A stretch of 36,656 nucleotides of DNA from a bacterium (lineage in GTDB: Bacteria > Bacteroidota > Bacteroidia > Chitinophagales > Chitinophagaceae). The translations under genes were made by a program, and so were the position numbers. Location of the stretch: NCBI GenBank assembly GCA_027364635.1, contig DAHXOZ010000010.1:1-36656 (forward strand), given 5' to 3'. A model generated the notes under the pieces. The model was not told where the DNA came from. It worked only from the letters and a program-made list of their open reading frames with translations, and did not search any database. Each line of letters begins with the position of its first letter. The first letter of the stretch is position 1. Below are positions 13,803-20,525 of the stretch, piece by piece.

Positions 13803-16800
13803 ATGGAATATAATTTTAGAGAAATAGAAAACAAGTGGCAAAAAACCTGGAAGGAAACAGGTGTATATCATGTAAGTAATTCATCTGGTAAAGAGAAATA
13901 TTATGTGCTGGATATGTTTCCTTACCCGAGCGGTGCCGGCCTGCATGTCGGACATCCCTTAGGCTATATTGCCAGTGATATTTATGCCCGGTATAAAAGA
14001 TTGAAAGGATTTAATGTGTTGCACCCGATGGGTTTTGATAGCTTTGGCTTGCCTGCTGAACAGTATGCAATTGAAACCGGGCAACACCCTGTAATTACTA
14101 CTGAAAAAAATATTGCCACTTTTAAAGAGCAGTTAGACAAAATTGGTTTTTGTTTTGACTGGAGTCGTGAAATTAAAACCAGCGATCCGGAATATTATCG
14201 CTGGACCCAATGGATTTTTTTGCAAATTTTTAATAGTTGGTTCAATCGAAAAACCAATAAGGCAGAATCGATTGAAACATTGATAGATATTTTTGAAACA
14301 AAAGGGACAAGCGAAATTGATAGCGCTCATTCTTTTACTTCCGATGATTGGAAAAGTTTTGATGAAAAAAGGAAAGAGGAAATTTTAATGGATTTCAGGC
14401 TTGCATTTTCATCTTTTGGTGAAGTGAACTGGTGTGAAGCATTGGGAACTGTTTTGGCAAATGACGAAGTAGTAAACGGTGTAAGTGAGCGTGGCGGTTA
14501 CCCGGTTGAAAAAAAGAAAATGCGGCAATGGTATTTGCGAATAACCGATTATGCCGATAGGCTGCTGGAAGGGTTGGAAACAGTGGACTTTAGCGATGCG
14601 ATGAAAGAAATGCAGCGCAACTGGATTGGCAGAAGCGAAGGCGCGGAGATGGAATTCAAAGTAAGCCTCACCCCTAACCCCTCTCCAAAAGGAGAGGGGG
14701 ATAAAACCTCCATTCAAACTGCTAATAAGAAAATATGGCCGGAGTTAAAGGATTTATCAAGAGAAAACAGGAAAGAAAAAACTCCTTCTGAAGATAAATT
14801 ATGGCAAAGATTGAGAAACAACCAGTATGGTTCAAAAGTGAGAAGGCAACATGTTATTGATGGATTTATTATCGATTTTGCATTCCTGAATGAAAGGATA
14901 TTAATTGAAGTGGATGGTGAATACCATAACGATCCGGAGCAAAAAAAATATGACGATTCAAGGACTGAATATTTAGAAAGCCTTGGATATAAAATTATCA
15001 GGTTTACGAATGATGAAGTATTAAATCATTTTGAAAAAGTTAGTGGAGTTATTAAAAGTGAGTTGGCTTCTTCTTCCCCCCTCTCCGGGAGGAGAGGGGA
15101 CGGGGGTGAGGCTTCAATTAAAGTCTACACTACCCGTCCTGATACGATCTTCGGAGTTGATTTTTTGGTACTTGCACCCGAGCATGAACTGGTAAATGAA
15201 ATTACTACCGAAGCACAACGGTCATCTGTAAACGAATATTTGGATTATGTAAAAAGCAGGAGCGACAGGGAAAGAATGGCGGAAGTGAAACAAATTACAG
15301 GTTGCTTTACCGGCGCTTATGCAGTCAATCCTTTCAATGGCCAAAAAGTTCCGATCTGGATCGCCGAATATGTTTTGGCCGGATATGGAACCGGTGCGAT
15401 TATGGCCGTGCCTTGCGGAGATCAAAGAGATTTTGATTTTGCCACACATTTTAATATTCCCATTACCAATATTATCGGCGACCATTTTAATGGAAAGGAA
15501 GCGAATCCAACAAAGGAAGCAGTTTTGCAAAATTCAGGTTTCCTTGATGGAATGTTGATGAAAGACGCGATTGGGGTTGCAATTGATAAAATAGAAGAAT
15601 TAAAAATCGGGAAACGAAAAGTAAATTATAGAATGCGCGATGCGGGTTTCAGTCGCCAGCGTTATTGGGGCGAACCATTTCCAATTATCTGGAGCGATGG
15701 AATTGCAATCCCTTTAGAAGAAAAAGAACTTCCGCTGGAATTGCCTTTTGTAGAAAAATATGGACCCGGAAAAAATGGAGAAGGGCCGCTGTCTAATTTA
15801 ACTGATTGGGTCCTCACCCCCGTCCCCTCTCCACGAGTGGAGAGGGGGGCAGCACTGGTTCCGAAATATAAAGTCTCTGCTCCGGTTCAATATGAATTGG
15901 CAAAGAGCATGCGTAAGGATCATACAAAAGCAGAAGATAATCTTTGGCAGAATTTGCGCAATAATAAGTTGGGAACAAAATTCAGAAGGCAGCACCCTAT
16001 TGAATCATACATTGTTGATTTTATTTCTCTTCAGGACAACTTGATTGTAGAAGTAGACGGCGGATATCATCAGAACGAAGAACAAAAAGTTTATGACGAA
16101 GAAAGAACAAAACGATTAAATGAAATAGGTTTTCATGTCATTCGATTTAGCAATGAAGAGGTTCTGGAAAACGTATTTGAAGTACTTAAAAAAATAAAGG
16201 AAGCTCTTGCCGCTCAATCAATAAAACGAACCGCGAAAAATGCAGAGGAGACTGAATTTACTTCGCCCCTCTCCACTCGTGGAGAGGGGATGGGGGTGAG
16301 GGAAACCTCCACCATGCCCGGCTACGCAGGCAGCAGTTGGTATTTTCTACGTTATATGGATCCTCACAACAATCAAACTTTTGCCGACAGAAAAGCAACT
16401 GATTACTGGAACCAGGTAGATGTTTATGTTGGTGGCACCGAACACGCTGTCGGCCATTTATTGTACAGTCGTTTATGGACAAAAATTTTATATGATCTTG
16501 GCTATATCAGTTTTGAGGAGCCTTATAAAAAGTTGGTGAACCAGGGAATGATACAGGGGAGCAGCAGGTTTGTTTATAGACTTAGTATAACAAGTAAATC
16601 TGGCAACTCTAATTTTGATTATCCGATTTACATCTCTAACAAATTTTATCAGGAATATTTAACTCATGGCTTTCTTTCAAAGGAAACGCTTGAGGATTGG
16701 CTAAATGAAAGATTTAATTTAGGATGGAAAGGATTATCTGTTGATCCTTCAGCAGGCATCCTTGCAATAACTCCTATCCATGTTGATGTAAACATTGTGG

Positions 16801-17600
16801 ACGGAGTTGAATTAGATATTGACGCCTTTAAAAAATCAAAACCGGAATATGCAAATGCTGAATTTATTCTTGAAGATGGCAAATACATCTGTGGAGTAGA
16901 AACAGAAAAAATGTCCAAATCAAAATACAATACGGTTAATCCAAATGATTTGGTTGACAAATACGGCGCTGATACTTTCCGGATGTATGAAATGTTTTTG
17001 GGCCCGGTAGAACAAAGCAAACCGTGGGATACCAAGGGTATTGAAGGCGTTCATCGTTTCTTAAAAAAGTTGTGGCGTTTGTTTTATGATGATTCTTCAC
17101 CCCTCTCCCTGGGGAGAGAGGCTGGGGGTGAGGCTTCTCCAGCCGAATTAAAATCCCTTCACAAAACGATCAAAAAAATTGAAGAAGATACCGAACGTTT
17201 TTCTTTCAATACGGCTGTCAGTGCGTTTATGGTTTGTGTAAATGAATTGACGGATCTTAAATGCCATAAAAAAGAAATTCTTGAACCGCTGTTGATTTTA
17301 TTGACGCCTTATGCGCCTCACATTGCTGAAGAGTTGTATCATTCTCTCGGAAATTCTGAATCAATTCTTAATGCTGAATATCCAAAACTGGAAAATAAAT
17401 ATTTGGTTGAATCTGAAAAAGAATACCCGATTTCTATAAATGGAAAATTAAGAACAACGATCACGATTTCATTAGATGCAACCCAACAGGAAGTGGAGAA
17501 AATGGTTTTAGATAATGAAGTAGTTCAGAAATGGATAGACGGAAAAACAATAAAGAAGATCATTTTTGTTAAAAATAAAATGGTGAATGTGGTGATGTAA
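13803..17600 (+). CDS. leuS: Leucyl-tRNA synthetase with two in-frame nuclease-domain insertions
   Basis: 1265 residues; Bacteroidota LeuS is normally about 930-950. LeuS charges tRNA-Leu. Its class I motifs are HVGH at residues 48-51 and KMSKS at 1036-1040; the CP1 editing domain starts near VYTTRPDTIFGVDF (about 441), and the catalytic block GSSWYFLRYMDPHN follows the second insert. Residues about 288-438 and 670-833 are foreign: each holds a DUF559 Vsr-like nuclease domain between Pro/Ser/Gly-rich peptides encoded by palindromic repeats. Residues about 1098-1112 (SSPLSLGREAGGEAS) are a solo repeat. Removing the three leaves about 936 residues of ordinary LeuS. All inserts keep frame and fall at loop positions: before the CP1 domain, between W-V and T-M-P-G, and after the KMSKS domain. 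No intein or intron splice motif is visible, so the product is probably one large protein. Confidence 0.97.
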   Translation: MEYNFREIENKWQKTWKETGVYHVSNSSGKEKYYVLDMFPYPSGAGLHVGHPLGYIASDIYARYKRLKGFNVLHPMGFDSFGLPAEQYAIETGQHPVITTEKNIATFKEQLDKIGFCFDWSREIKTSDPEYYRWTQWIFLQIFNSWFNRKTNKAESIETLIDIFETKGTSEIDSAHSFTSDDWKSFDEKRKEEILMDFRLAFSSFGEVNWCEALGTVLANDEVVNGVSERGGYPVEKKKMRQWYLRITDYADRLLEGLETVDFSDAMKEMQRNWIGRSEGAEMEFKVSLTPNPSPKGEGDKTSIQTANKKIWPELKDLSRENRKEKTPSEDKLWQRLRNNQYGSKVRRQHVIDGFIIDFAFLNERILIEVDGEYHNDPEQKKYDDSRTEYLESLGYKIIRFTNDEVLNHFEKVSGVIKSELASSSPLSGRRGDGGEASIKVYTTRPDTIFGVDFLVLAPEHELVNEITTEAQRSSVNEYLDYVKSRSDRERMAEVKQITGCFTGAYAVNPFNGQKVPIWIAEYVLAGYGTGAIMAVPCGDQRDFDFATHFNIPITNIIGDHFNGKEANPTKEAVLQNSGFLDGMLMKDAIGVAIDKIEELKIGKRKVNYRMRDAGFSRQRYWGEPFPIIWSDGIAIPLEEKELPLELPFVEKYGPGKNGEGPLSNLTDWVLTPVPSPRVERGAALVPKYKVSAPVQYELAKSMRKDHTKAEDNLWQNLRNNKLGTKFRRQHPIESYIVDFISLQDNLIVEVDGGYHQNEEQKVYDEERTKRLNEIGFHVIRFSNEEVLENVFEVLKKIKEALAAQSIKRTAKNAEETEFTSPLSTRGEGMGVRETSTMPGYAGSSWYFLRYMDPHNNQTFADRKATDYWNQVDVYVGGTEHAVGHLLYSRLWTKILYDLGYISFEEPYKKLVNQGMIQGSSRFVYRLSITSKSGNSNFDYPIYISNKFYQEYLTHGFLSKETLEDWLNERFNLGWKGLSVDPSAGILAITPIHVDVNIVDGVELDIDAFKKSKPEYANAEFILEDGKYICGVETEKMSKSKYNTVNPNDLVDKYGADTFRMYEMFLGPVEQSKPWDTKGIEGVHRFLKKLWRLFYDDSSPLSLGREAGGEASPAELKSLHKTIKKIEEDTERFSFNTAVSAFMVCVNELTDLKCHKKEILEPLLILLTPYAPHIAEELYHSLGNSESILNAEYPKLENKYLVESEKEYPISINGKLRTTITISLDATQQEVEKMVLDNEVVQKWIDGKTIKKIIFVKNKMVNVVM
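14663..15114 (+). mobile_element. Palindrome-bounded DUF559 nuclease cassette 1, in frame within leuS
   Basis: About 452 nt. Left unit: AAGCCTCACCCC, then CCCCTCTCC (14678-14686), loop AAAA, GGAGAGGGG (14691-14699). Right unit, inverted: CCCCTCTCC (15078-15086), loop GGGA, GGAGAGGGG (15091-15099), then GGGGGTGAGGCTT to 15114. Between them about 115 codons encode a DUF559 domain: SEDKLWQRLRNN, KVRRQHVIDGFIIDF, ILIEVDGEYH, IIRFTNDEVL. The E, D and E-V-D-G acidic residues expected of this Vsr-like fold are retained. There is no ATG inside the cassette, so it is translated only as part of LeuS unless a GTG/TTG start is used. AATTCAAAGT to the left and AATTAAAGT to the right are similar flanks, possibly by chance. 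Confidence 0.85.
15812..16301 (+). mobile_element. Palindrome-bounded DUF559 nuclease cassette 2, in frame within leuS
   Basis: About 490 nt. Left unit: CCTCACCCCCGT, then CCCCTCTCCAC (15824-15834), GA, GTGGAGAGGGG (15837-15847). Right unit, inverted: CCCCTCTCCAC (16266-16276), TC, GTGGAGAGGGG (16279-16289), ATGGGGGTGAGG to 16301. The interior encodes a second DUF559 domain: AEDNLWQNLRNN, KFRRQHPIESYIVDF, LIVEVDGGYH, VIRFSNEEVL. It matches cassette 1 at about 43 of 85 aligned residues, roughly half, with the acidic core identical. The two are therefore separate or ancient insertions, not a recent duplication. One internal Met (SMRKDHTKAED) could allow separate translation. The palindrome loop differs in length from cassette 1, so the right-end peptide is read in another frame but is still stop-free. 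Confidence 0.85.
17094..17136 (+). repeat. Solo palindromic repeat unit within leuS
   Basis: CCCCTCTCCC (from 17100), a TG centre, GGGAGAGAGG, then GGGGGTGAGGCTT. Ten-base arms with one mismatch. It matches the right-end unit of cassette 1 along its length, including the TTCTTC lead-in and GGTGAGGCTTC tail, but has no nuclease gene. It encodes SSPLSLGREAGGEAS, in frame, in the linker after the LeuS KMSKS domain. Confidence 0.85.
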
Positions 17601-17731
17601 TTGGTAAAATAAGATTCTTTGTTATTTCCTTGTTTACTGTTCAATTATTGATGTGAAGAATCGCTGATCTCCCAAATACAGTTTGGAAACTGTTATTGTG
17701 TTTGTGACAAATAAATAAAATAAAAGACGCA

Positions 17732-18115
17732 ATGGAAGTAAAAAGACCAGGAAACACGACAGATCATTTGGCCAACGAGCGCACCTTTCTGGCTTGGGTG
17801 CGAACCAGCATCGGCATAATGGCTTTCGGCTTTGTTGTGGTAAAGTTTTCTCTGTTCTTAAAGCAGATTTCTCTCATCCTGGGCAAAGGAAATGTTATTC
17901 AAAACGGCGGCTACTCTGCGGTGGTGGGCATTGTTTTAGTAGCCGTGGGTACGCTCACTTCTATCTTATCTTATTTAAGATACCGGCAATCAGAAAGGCA
18001 AATTAATGTAGGAACTTATAAGCATTCAACCTTGCTGATTACCATTATTACCGCGTTTATTTTTATAGTAAGTGTTTCCTTAATTGTTTACTTAATTCAA
18101 AGTACTGGTTTTTAA
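17732..18115 (+). CDS. DUF202 (YidH-family) membrane protein
   Basis: 127 residues. The N-terminal NTTDHLANERTFLAWVRTSIGIMAFGFVVVKF is the conserved DUF202 block, with N-E-R-T-x-L-A-W-x-R-T. Three hydrophobic spans are visible (IMAFGFVVVKFSLFL, SAVVGIVLVAVGTLTSILSYL, LLITIITAFIFIVSVSLIVYLI). The function of this family is unknown. It stands alone between leuS and padR. A perfect 7-2-7 palindrome (ACAGTTT, GG, AAACTGT; 17678-17693) lies 39 nt upstream of its ATG and may be an operator. Confidence 0.88.
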   Translation: MEVKRPGNTTDHLANERTFLAWVRTSIGIMAFGFVVVKFSLFLKQISLILGKGNVIQNGGYSAVVGIVLVAVGTLTSILSYLRYRQSERQINVGTYKHSTLLITIITAFIFIVSVSLIVYLIQSTGF

Positions 18116-18211
18116 AAATTTTGTAAGGAAATCCGGGTAGACAAAAATCTTTAGTTGCTCTTCTACAGTAAACAAATAAATAATTTGGTTTTTTATTTTC
18201 CCCGAAAAAAG

Positions 18212-18241
18212 TTGTATACATAAGAATCTTATGTATATTTG
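18212..18241 (+). promoter_or_regulatory. padR promoter with an operator-like palindrome in the spacer
   Basis: TTG at 18212-18214, 19-nt spacer, TATATTTG at 18234-18241. A perfect inverted repeat, arms TATACATAAG (18215-18224) and CTTATGTATA (18228-18237) around AAT, fills the spacer and overlaps the -7 box. It contains ACAT and ATGT half sites of the kind PadR dimers bind. Binding here would block RNA polymerase, so autorepression is likely. Confidence 0.7.
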
Positions 18242-18577
18242 AGTGTGCAAAAATCATCACTATATAAGGGCTTGTTAGAGCCGATCATTATGCAACTGCT
18301 CAAAGAAAATGGCCGCATGTATGGTTTTGAAATAACACAAAAGGTAAAAGAGATCACCCAAAATCAATTACAAATAACTGAAGGCGCATTATATCCGTTG
18401 CTCCATAGATTAGAAGCAGAAGGTGTTCTGGATGCTAGTATGGAAACCTTTGGCAACCGCGTTAGAAAATATTACTCGCTGACAACAAAAGGAAAAAAGC
18501 AAACTGCCGGCGCTTTAAAAGAAGTTCAAAGTTTTGTAGAAACCTTACAAATTCTTTTTAAACCAAAACTGACATAA
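18239..18577 (+). CDS. PadR-family transcriptional regulator
   Basis: 112 residues. The PadR winged helix is clear: GLLEPIIMQLLKENGRMYGFEITQKVKE (helix 1 and the M-Y-G-F-E motif), TEGALYPLLHRLEAEGVL (recognition helix), and the wing with RVRKYYSLTTKGKK. The start is uncertain. TTG 18239 lies inside the -7 box and cannot be in the transcript; GTG 18245 sits at about the predicted +1 and would give a leaderless message; ATG 18290 would remove conserved helix 1. The GTG is therefore the likeliest real start. Its stop codon touches the ATG of the next gene, so the two form an operon, the usual arrangement of small PadR regulators with a membrane partner. Confidence 0.9.
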   Translation: MSVQKSSLYKGLLEPIIMQLLKENGRMYGFEITQKVKEITQNQLQITEGALYPLLHRLEAEGVLDASMETFGNRVRKYYSLTTKGKKQTAGALKEVQSFVETLQILFKPKLT

Positions 18578-19264
18578 ATGCTAAACGAAACACAAATAGA
18601 TCATTTATTTGAATTTTGCGAAAAACATTTTGTGCGTCATTATGATCTCCAGGTTGAATTGGTAGATCATTTGGCAAATGCAATTGAAGAACAAATGGGC
18701 ATCCAGCCAAATCTTTCCTTCGAAAAAGCTTTAGATAATGTTTACCAAAGTTTTGGTTCTACAGGATTTGGTCGGCTCATTTCTGATAAAAGAATCGCCG
18801 CAGAGAAACAGGGAAGCAAAATGTTTTGGAAATTTTTTAGAGAACATCTGCGTTGGCCTAAAGCTCTATTGTTATTTTTGATAATAGCTTTTGCATATTC
18901 TCTTTTTAGGATCGAAGTGGTGTTTTTTCGCATTTTTTACATTTCCGTTTTGGTGGGCTCTTATTCTATAGAGTTGTTTGCAGTTTTTAATTTCAGTCGC
19001 ACAATTTCTTTAACAGGAAAAAAATTTTTGACAGCTGATTTCTCCAGGGGATCGCGCTTATTCGTATTTCTTTTATTTATGCCTTTTTATTCAGTTTTTT
19101 TTGATAAAGACTTTCCGCCTACTTCACATGGAACATGGTCCATTCTTTTTTTTAGTGTGTTAGCAGGTATCGTAGTAATTATAACCATTGCCGATTTACA
19201 GGTACTTTCATCAGTGAAGAAAAAGTTACAAAACGATTATCCGAAAGCATTTGCAAAGTCATAA
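18578..19264 (+). CDS. PadR-associated membrane protein, unknown function
   Basis: 228 residues; its ATG follows the padR stop directly (TAA at 18575-18577, ATG at 18578). The N-terminal about 85 residues are helical and soluble (EFCEKHFVRHYDLQVELVDHL, then SFEKALDNVYQSFG), resembling the cytosolic prefix domains found on PadR-linked membrane proteins of the DUF1700/permease-prefix kind. Four hydrophobic spans follow (ALLLFLIIAFAYSLF, IFYISVLVGSYSIELFAVF, LFVFLLFMPFYSVFF, SILFFSVLAGIVVIITIADL). No catalytic motif is seen. By position it is either the target of PadR repression or a membrane sensor that works with it. Confidence 0.7.
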   Translation: MLNETQIDHLFEFCEKHFVRHYDLQVELVDHLANAIEEQMGIQPNLSFEKALDNVYQSFGSTGFGRLISDKRIAAEKQGSKMFWKFFREHLRWPKALLLFLIIAFAYSLFRIEVVFFRIFYISVLVGSYSIELFAVFNFSRTISLTGKKFLTADFSRGSRLFVFLLFMPFYSVFFDKDFPPTSHGTWSILFFSVLAGIVVIITIADLQVLSSVKKKLQNDYPKAFAKS

Positions 19265-19268
19265 GTAA

Positions 19269-19306
19269 GGCGATAGAAGATTATTCAAAGAATAACTGCC
19301 ATCGCC
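19269..19306. terminator. Two-tier hairpin between convergent genes
   Basis: Outer pair GGCGAT (19269-19274) with ATCGCC (19301-19306) and inner pair TTATTC (19281-19286) with GAATAA (19290-19295) around AAA. It lies between the convergent ends of the PadR operon and trxA. No T-run follows on either strand, so termination is possible but not assured. Confidence 0.4.
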
Positions 19307-19333
19307 CCGAATCTAACTGACTTAGGCCGGTGT

Positions 19334-19633
19334 TTAATTTGCGTATTGATGAATAATTTGTTCCAACTGATTAGCACGCACTACACCCGATTGTCTCCAA
19401 ACAATTTTTCCTTTTTTAAAAAGGATGAGTGTCGGAACTCCCTGGATGTTATACGCACTGGCAGCGCCCGGGCTTTTGTCTACATCGATCTTAAGTATCT
19501 TAGCTGAATCTCCAACTTTCTTTTTTAGTTCATCCAGAATGGGCTTCATCATTTTACAAGGACCGCACCATTCGGCTGAAAAGTCGACTAACACAGGTTT
19601 TTCTGAATTGATAATTTCTGAAAAGGAGGCCAT
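19334..19633 (-). CDS. trxA: Thioredoxin
   Basis: 99 residues, a single thioredoxin fold. The redox site WCGPC is at about residues 22-26 ([16 protein letters not shown]), and the cis-proline is in [12 protein letters not shown]. It reduces protein disulfides and, in this setting, may reduce persulfides on the neighbouring rhodaneses. It is the last gene of the minus-strand sulfur island, 77 nt after the rhodanese gene at 19711-20025. It is slightly shorter than E. coli TrxA (108-109) at the N-terminus. Confidence 0.94.
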   Translation of the reverse strand: MASFSEIINSEKPVLVDFSAEWCGPCKMMKPILDELKKKVGDSAKILKIDVDKSPGAASAYNIQGVPTLILFKKGKIVWRQSGVVRANQLEQIIHQYAN

Positions 19634-19710
19634 CGTTTATAATTTATTTCTTTAAAATAATTAGTGAATTAAAAATTCTTGCTAAAAGTTAGTTTACTGA
19701 ATCGGAAAAT

Positions 19711-20025
19711 TTAATTGATCTTGTTTTGAAGACTGTACCACGAACCGCCATTGTACACTTCAGCATAGCCGCTGGATTTTAATATCATTTTTGCTGATGC
19801 GCTTCGAGCGCCTGAAGCGCAGCAAGTGATAACAGGTTTGTTCTTTTTAATTTTTGATAAATTGTTTCTGAGCGAATCCAAAGGAATATTTACCGATCCT
19901 TTAATGTGGCCGCTTTGAAACTCGCCTTTGGTACGAACATCAACAATAATCGCTCCGTTGGCTACCAGTTCACTATAACTTACTTTTGGACCGATGCCCA
20001 GTAGTTTTTTTATGGTTTCTATCAT
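19711..20025 (-). CDS. Single-domain rhodanese-like sulfurtransferase
   Basis: 104 residues. It has the rhodanese fold with VDVRTKGEFQSGHIKGSVNIPLDSL in the first half and the active cysteine in ITCCASGARSASAKMIL (loop C-A-S-G-A-R-S). A hydrophilic N-terminal extension of about 20 residues (MIETIKKLLGIGPKVSY) precedes the domain. Rhodaneses move sulfane sulfur through a cysteine persulfide. It begins 11 nt after the stop of a similar rhodanese, with which it is probably an old tandem duplicate. Confidence 0.92.
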   Translation of the reverse strand: MIETIKKLLGIGPKVSYSELVANGAIIVDVRTKGEFQSGHIKGSVNIPLDSLRNNLSKIKKNKPVITCCASGARSASAKMILKSSGYAEVYNGGSWYSLQNKIN

Positions 20026-20036
20026 TTGTATCTTTT

Positions 20037-20297
20037 TTATGCAGTTTGATAATCAAAATTTACATCGTACCAGCTTCCGCCATTTTCGCATTGAATGCCG
20101 TTGCTTTGGAGGAACATAGTTGCCTGTCCGCTTCTTGAGCCGCTTGCGCAACAAAAGATGATCGGTTGTGGCATTTCTTTAATTTCATTTATGCGTTGTG
20201 GAATTTCGTTTAATGGGATATTGATGCTTCCTGCAACATTTCCTCCCATAAATTCACCGCGGGTTCTTACGTCAATAATTGTTTTCTTGTTGTTCAT
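20037..20297 (-). CDS. Single-domain rhodanese-like sulfurtransferase (short form)
   Basis: 86 residues, the minimal rhodanese domain. TIIDVRTRGEFMGGNVAGSINIPL and the catalytic loop IFCCASGSRSGQATMFL are present, with C-A-S-G-S-R-S around the active cysteine. It ends in NGGSWYDVNFDY, like its neighbour's YNGGSWYSLQ, supporting common origin. It is 9 nt from DUF6132 upstream and 11 nt from the second rhodanese downstream, inside one operon. Confidence 0.92.
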   Translation of the reverse strand: MNNKKTIIDVRTRGEFMGGNVAGSINIPLNEIPQRINEIKEMPQPIIFCCASGSRSGQATMFLQSNGIQCENGGSWYDVNFDYQTA

Positions 20298-20306
20298 TGT
20301 GTTTTT

Positions 20307-20522
20307 TTAATTTTTATTTTTTTCTGGATTTATTTTTTCTTTTTTAAAAAGGCTGAAGAACAAACCTCCCATAATCGCTCCGTAAATGGTGCTGTTCAAA
20401 GGCTTAGAAGTGATAGGGCAAGTGCCGGAGGTACATCCAACAAAATGATAATACAGGTATCCACCTACGGCTCCTGCTACTATTCCGATAATAGCAAGTA
20501 TGTTTTTACTGATAAAATTCAT
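20307..20522 (-). CDS. DUF6132-like small membrane protein
   Basis: 71 residues with two hydrophobic spans, NILAIIGIVAGAVGGYLYY and IYGAIMGGLFFSLF, joined by a loop holding two cysteines: VGCTSGTCPITSKPLNST. The C-x-S-G-x-C-P-I-T-S loop and size match the DUF6132 family as I remember it. The paired cysteines may carry or relay sulfur or redox equivalents at the membrane; that is inference. It is 3 nt from the MBL-rhodanese stop and 9 nt from the following rhodanese. Confidence 0.7.
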   Translation of the reverse strand: MNFISKNILAIIGIVAGAVGGYLYYHFVGCTSGTCPITSKPLNSTIYGAIMGGLFFSLFKKEKINPEKNKN

Positions 20523-20525
20523 TTA

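Noticed and set aside
14663-16301. The leuS insertions as inteins or self-splicing introns
   Set aside because: There is no N-terminal Cys/Ser block A, no C-terminal His-Asn motif and no intron structure. Both borders are the same palindromic repeat, which is not an intein feature.
14663-16301. The leuS insertions as a chimeric-assembly artefact
   Set aside because: Two diverged cassettes and a solo unit all keep the reading frame and fall at loop positions, with LeuS continuous on both sides. Chance misassembly would not do this three times.
17678-17693. 7-2-7 palindrome ACAGTTT/AAACTGT before the DUF202 gene as a firm operator
   Set aside because: The symmetry is real, but no correctly spaced promoter or cognate regulator could be tied to it, so it is mentioned only in the DUF202 entry.
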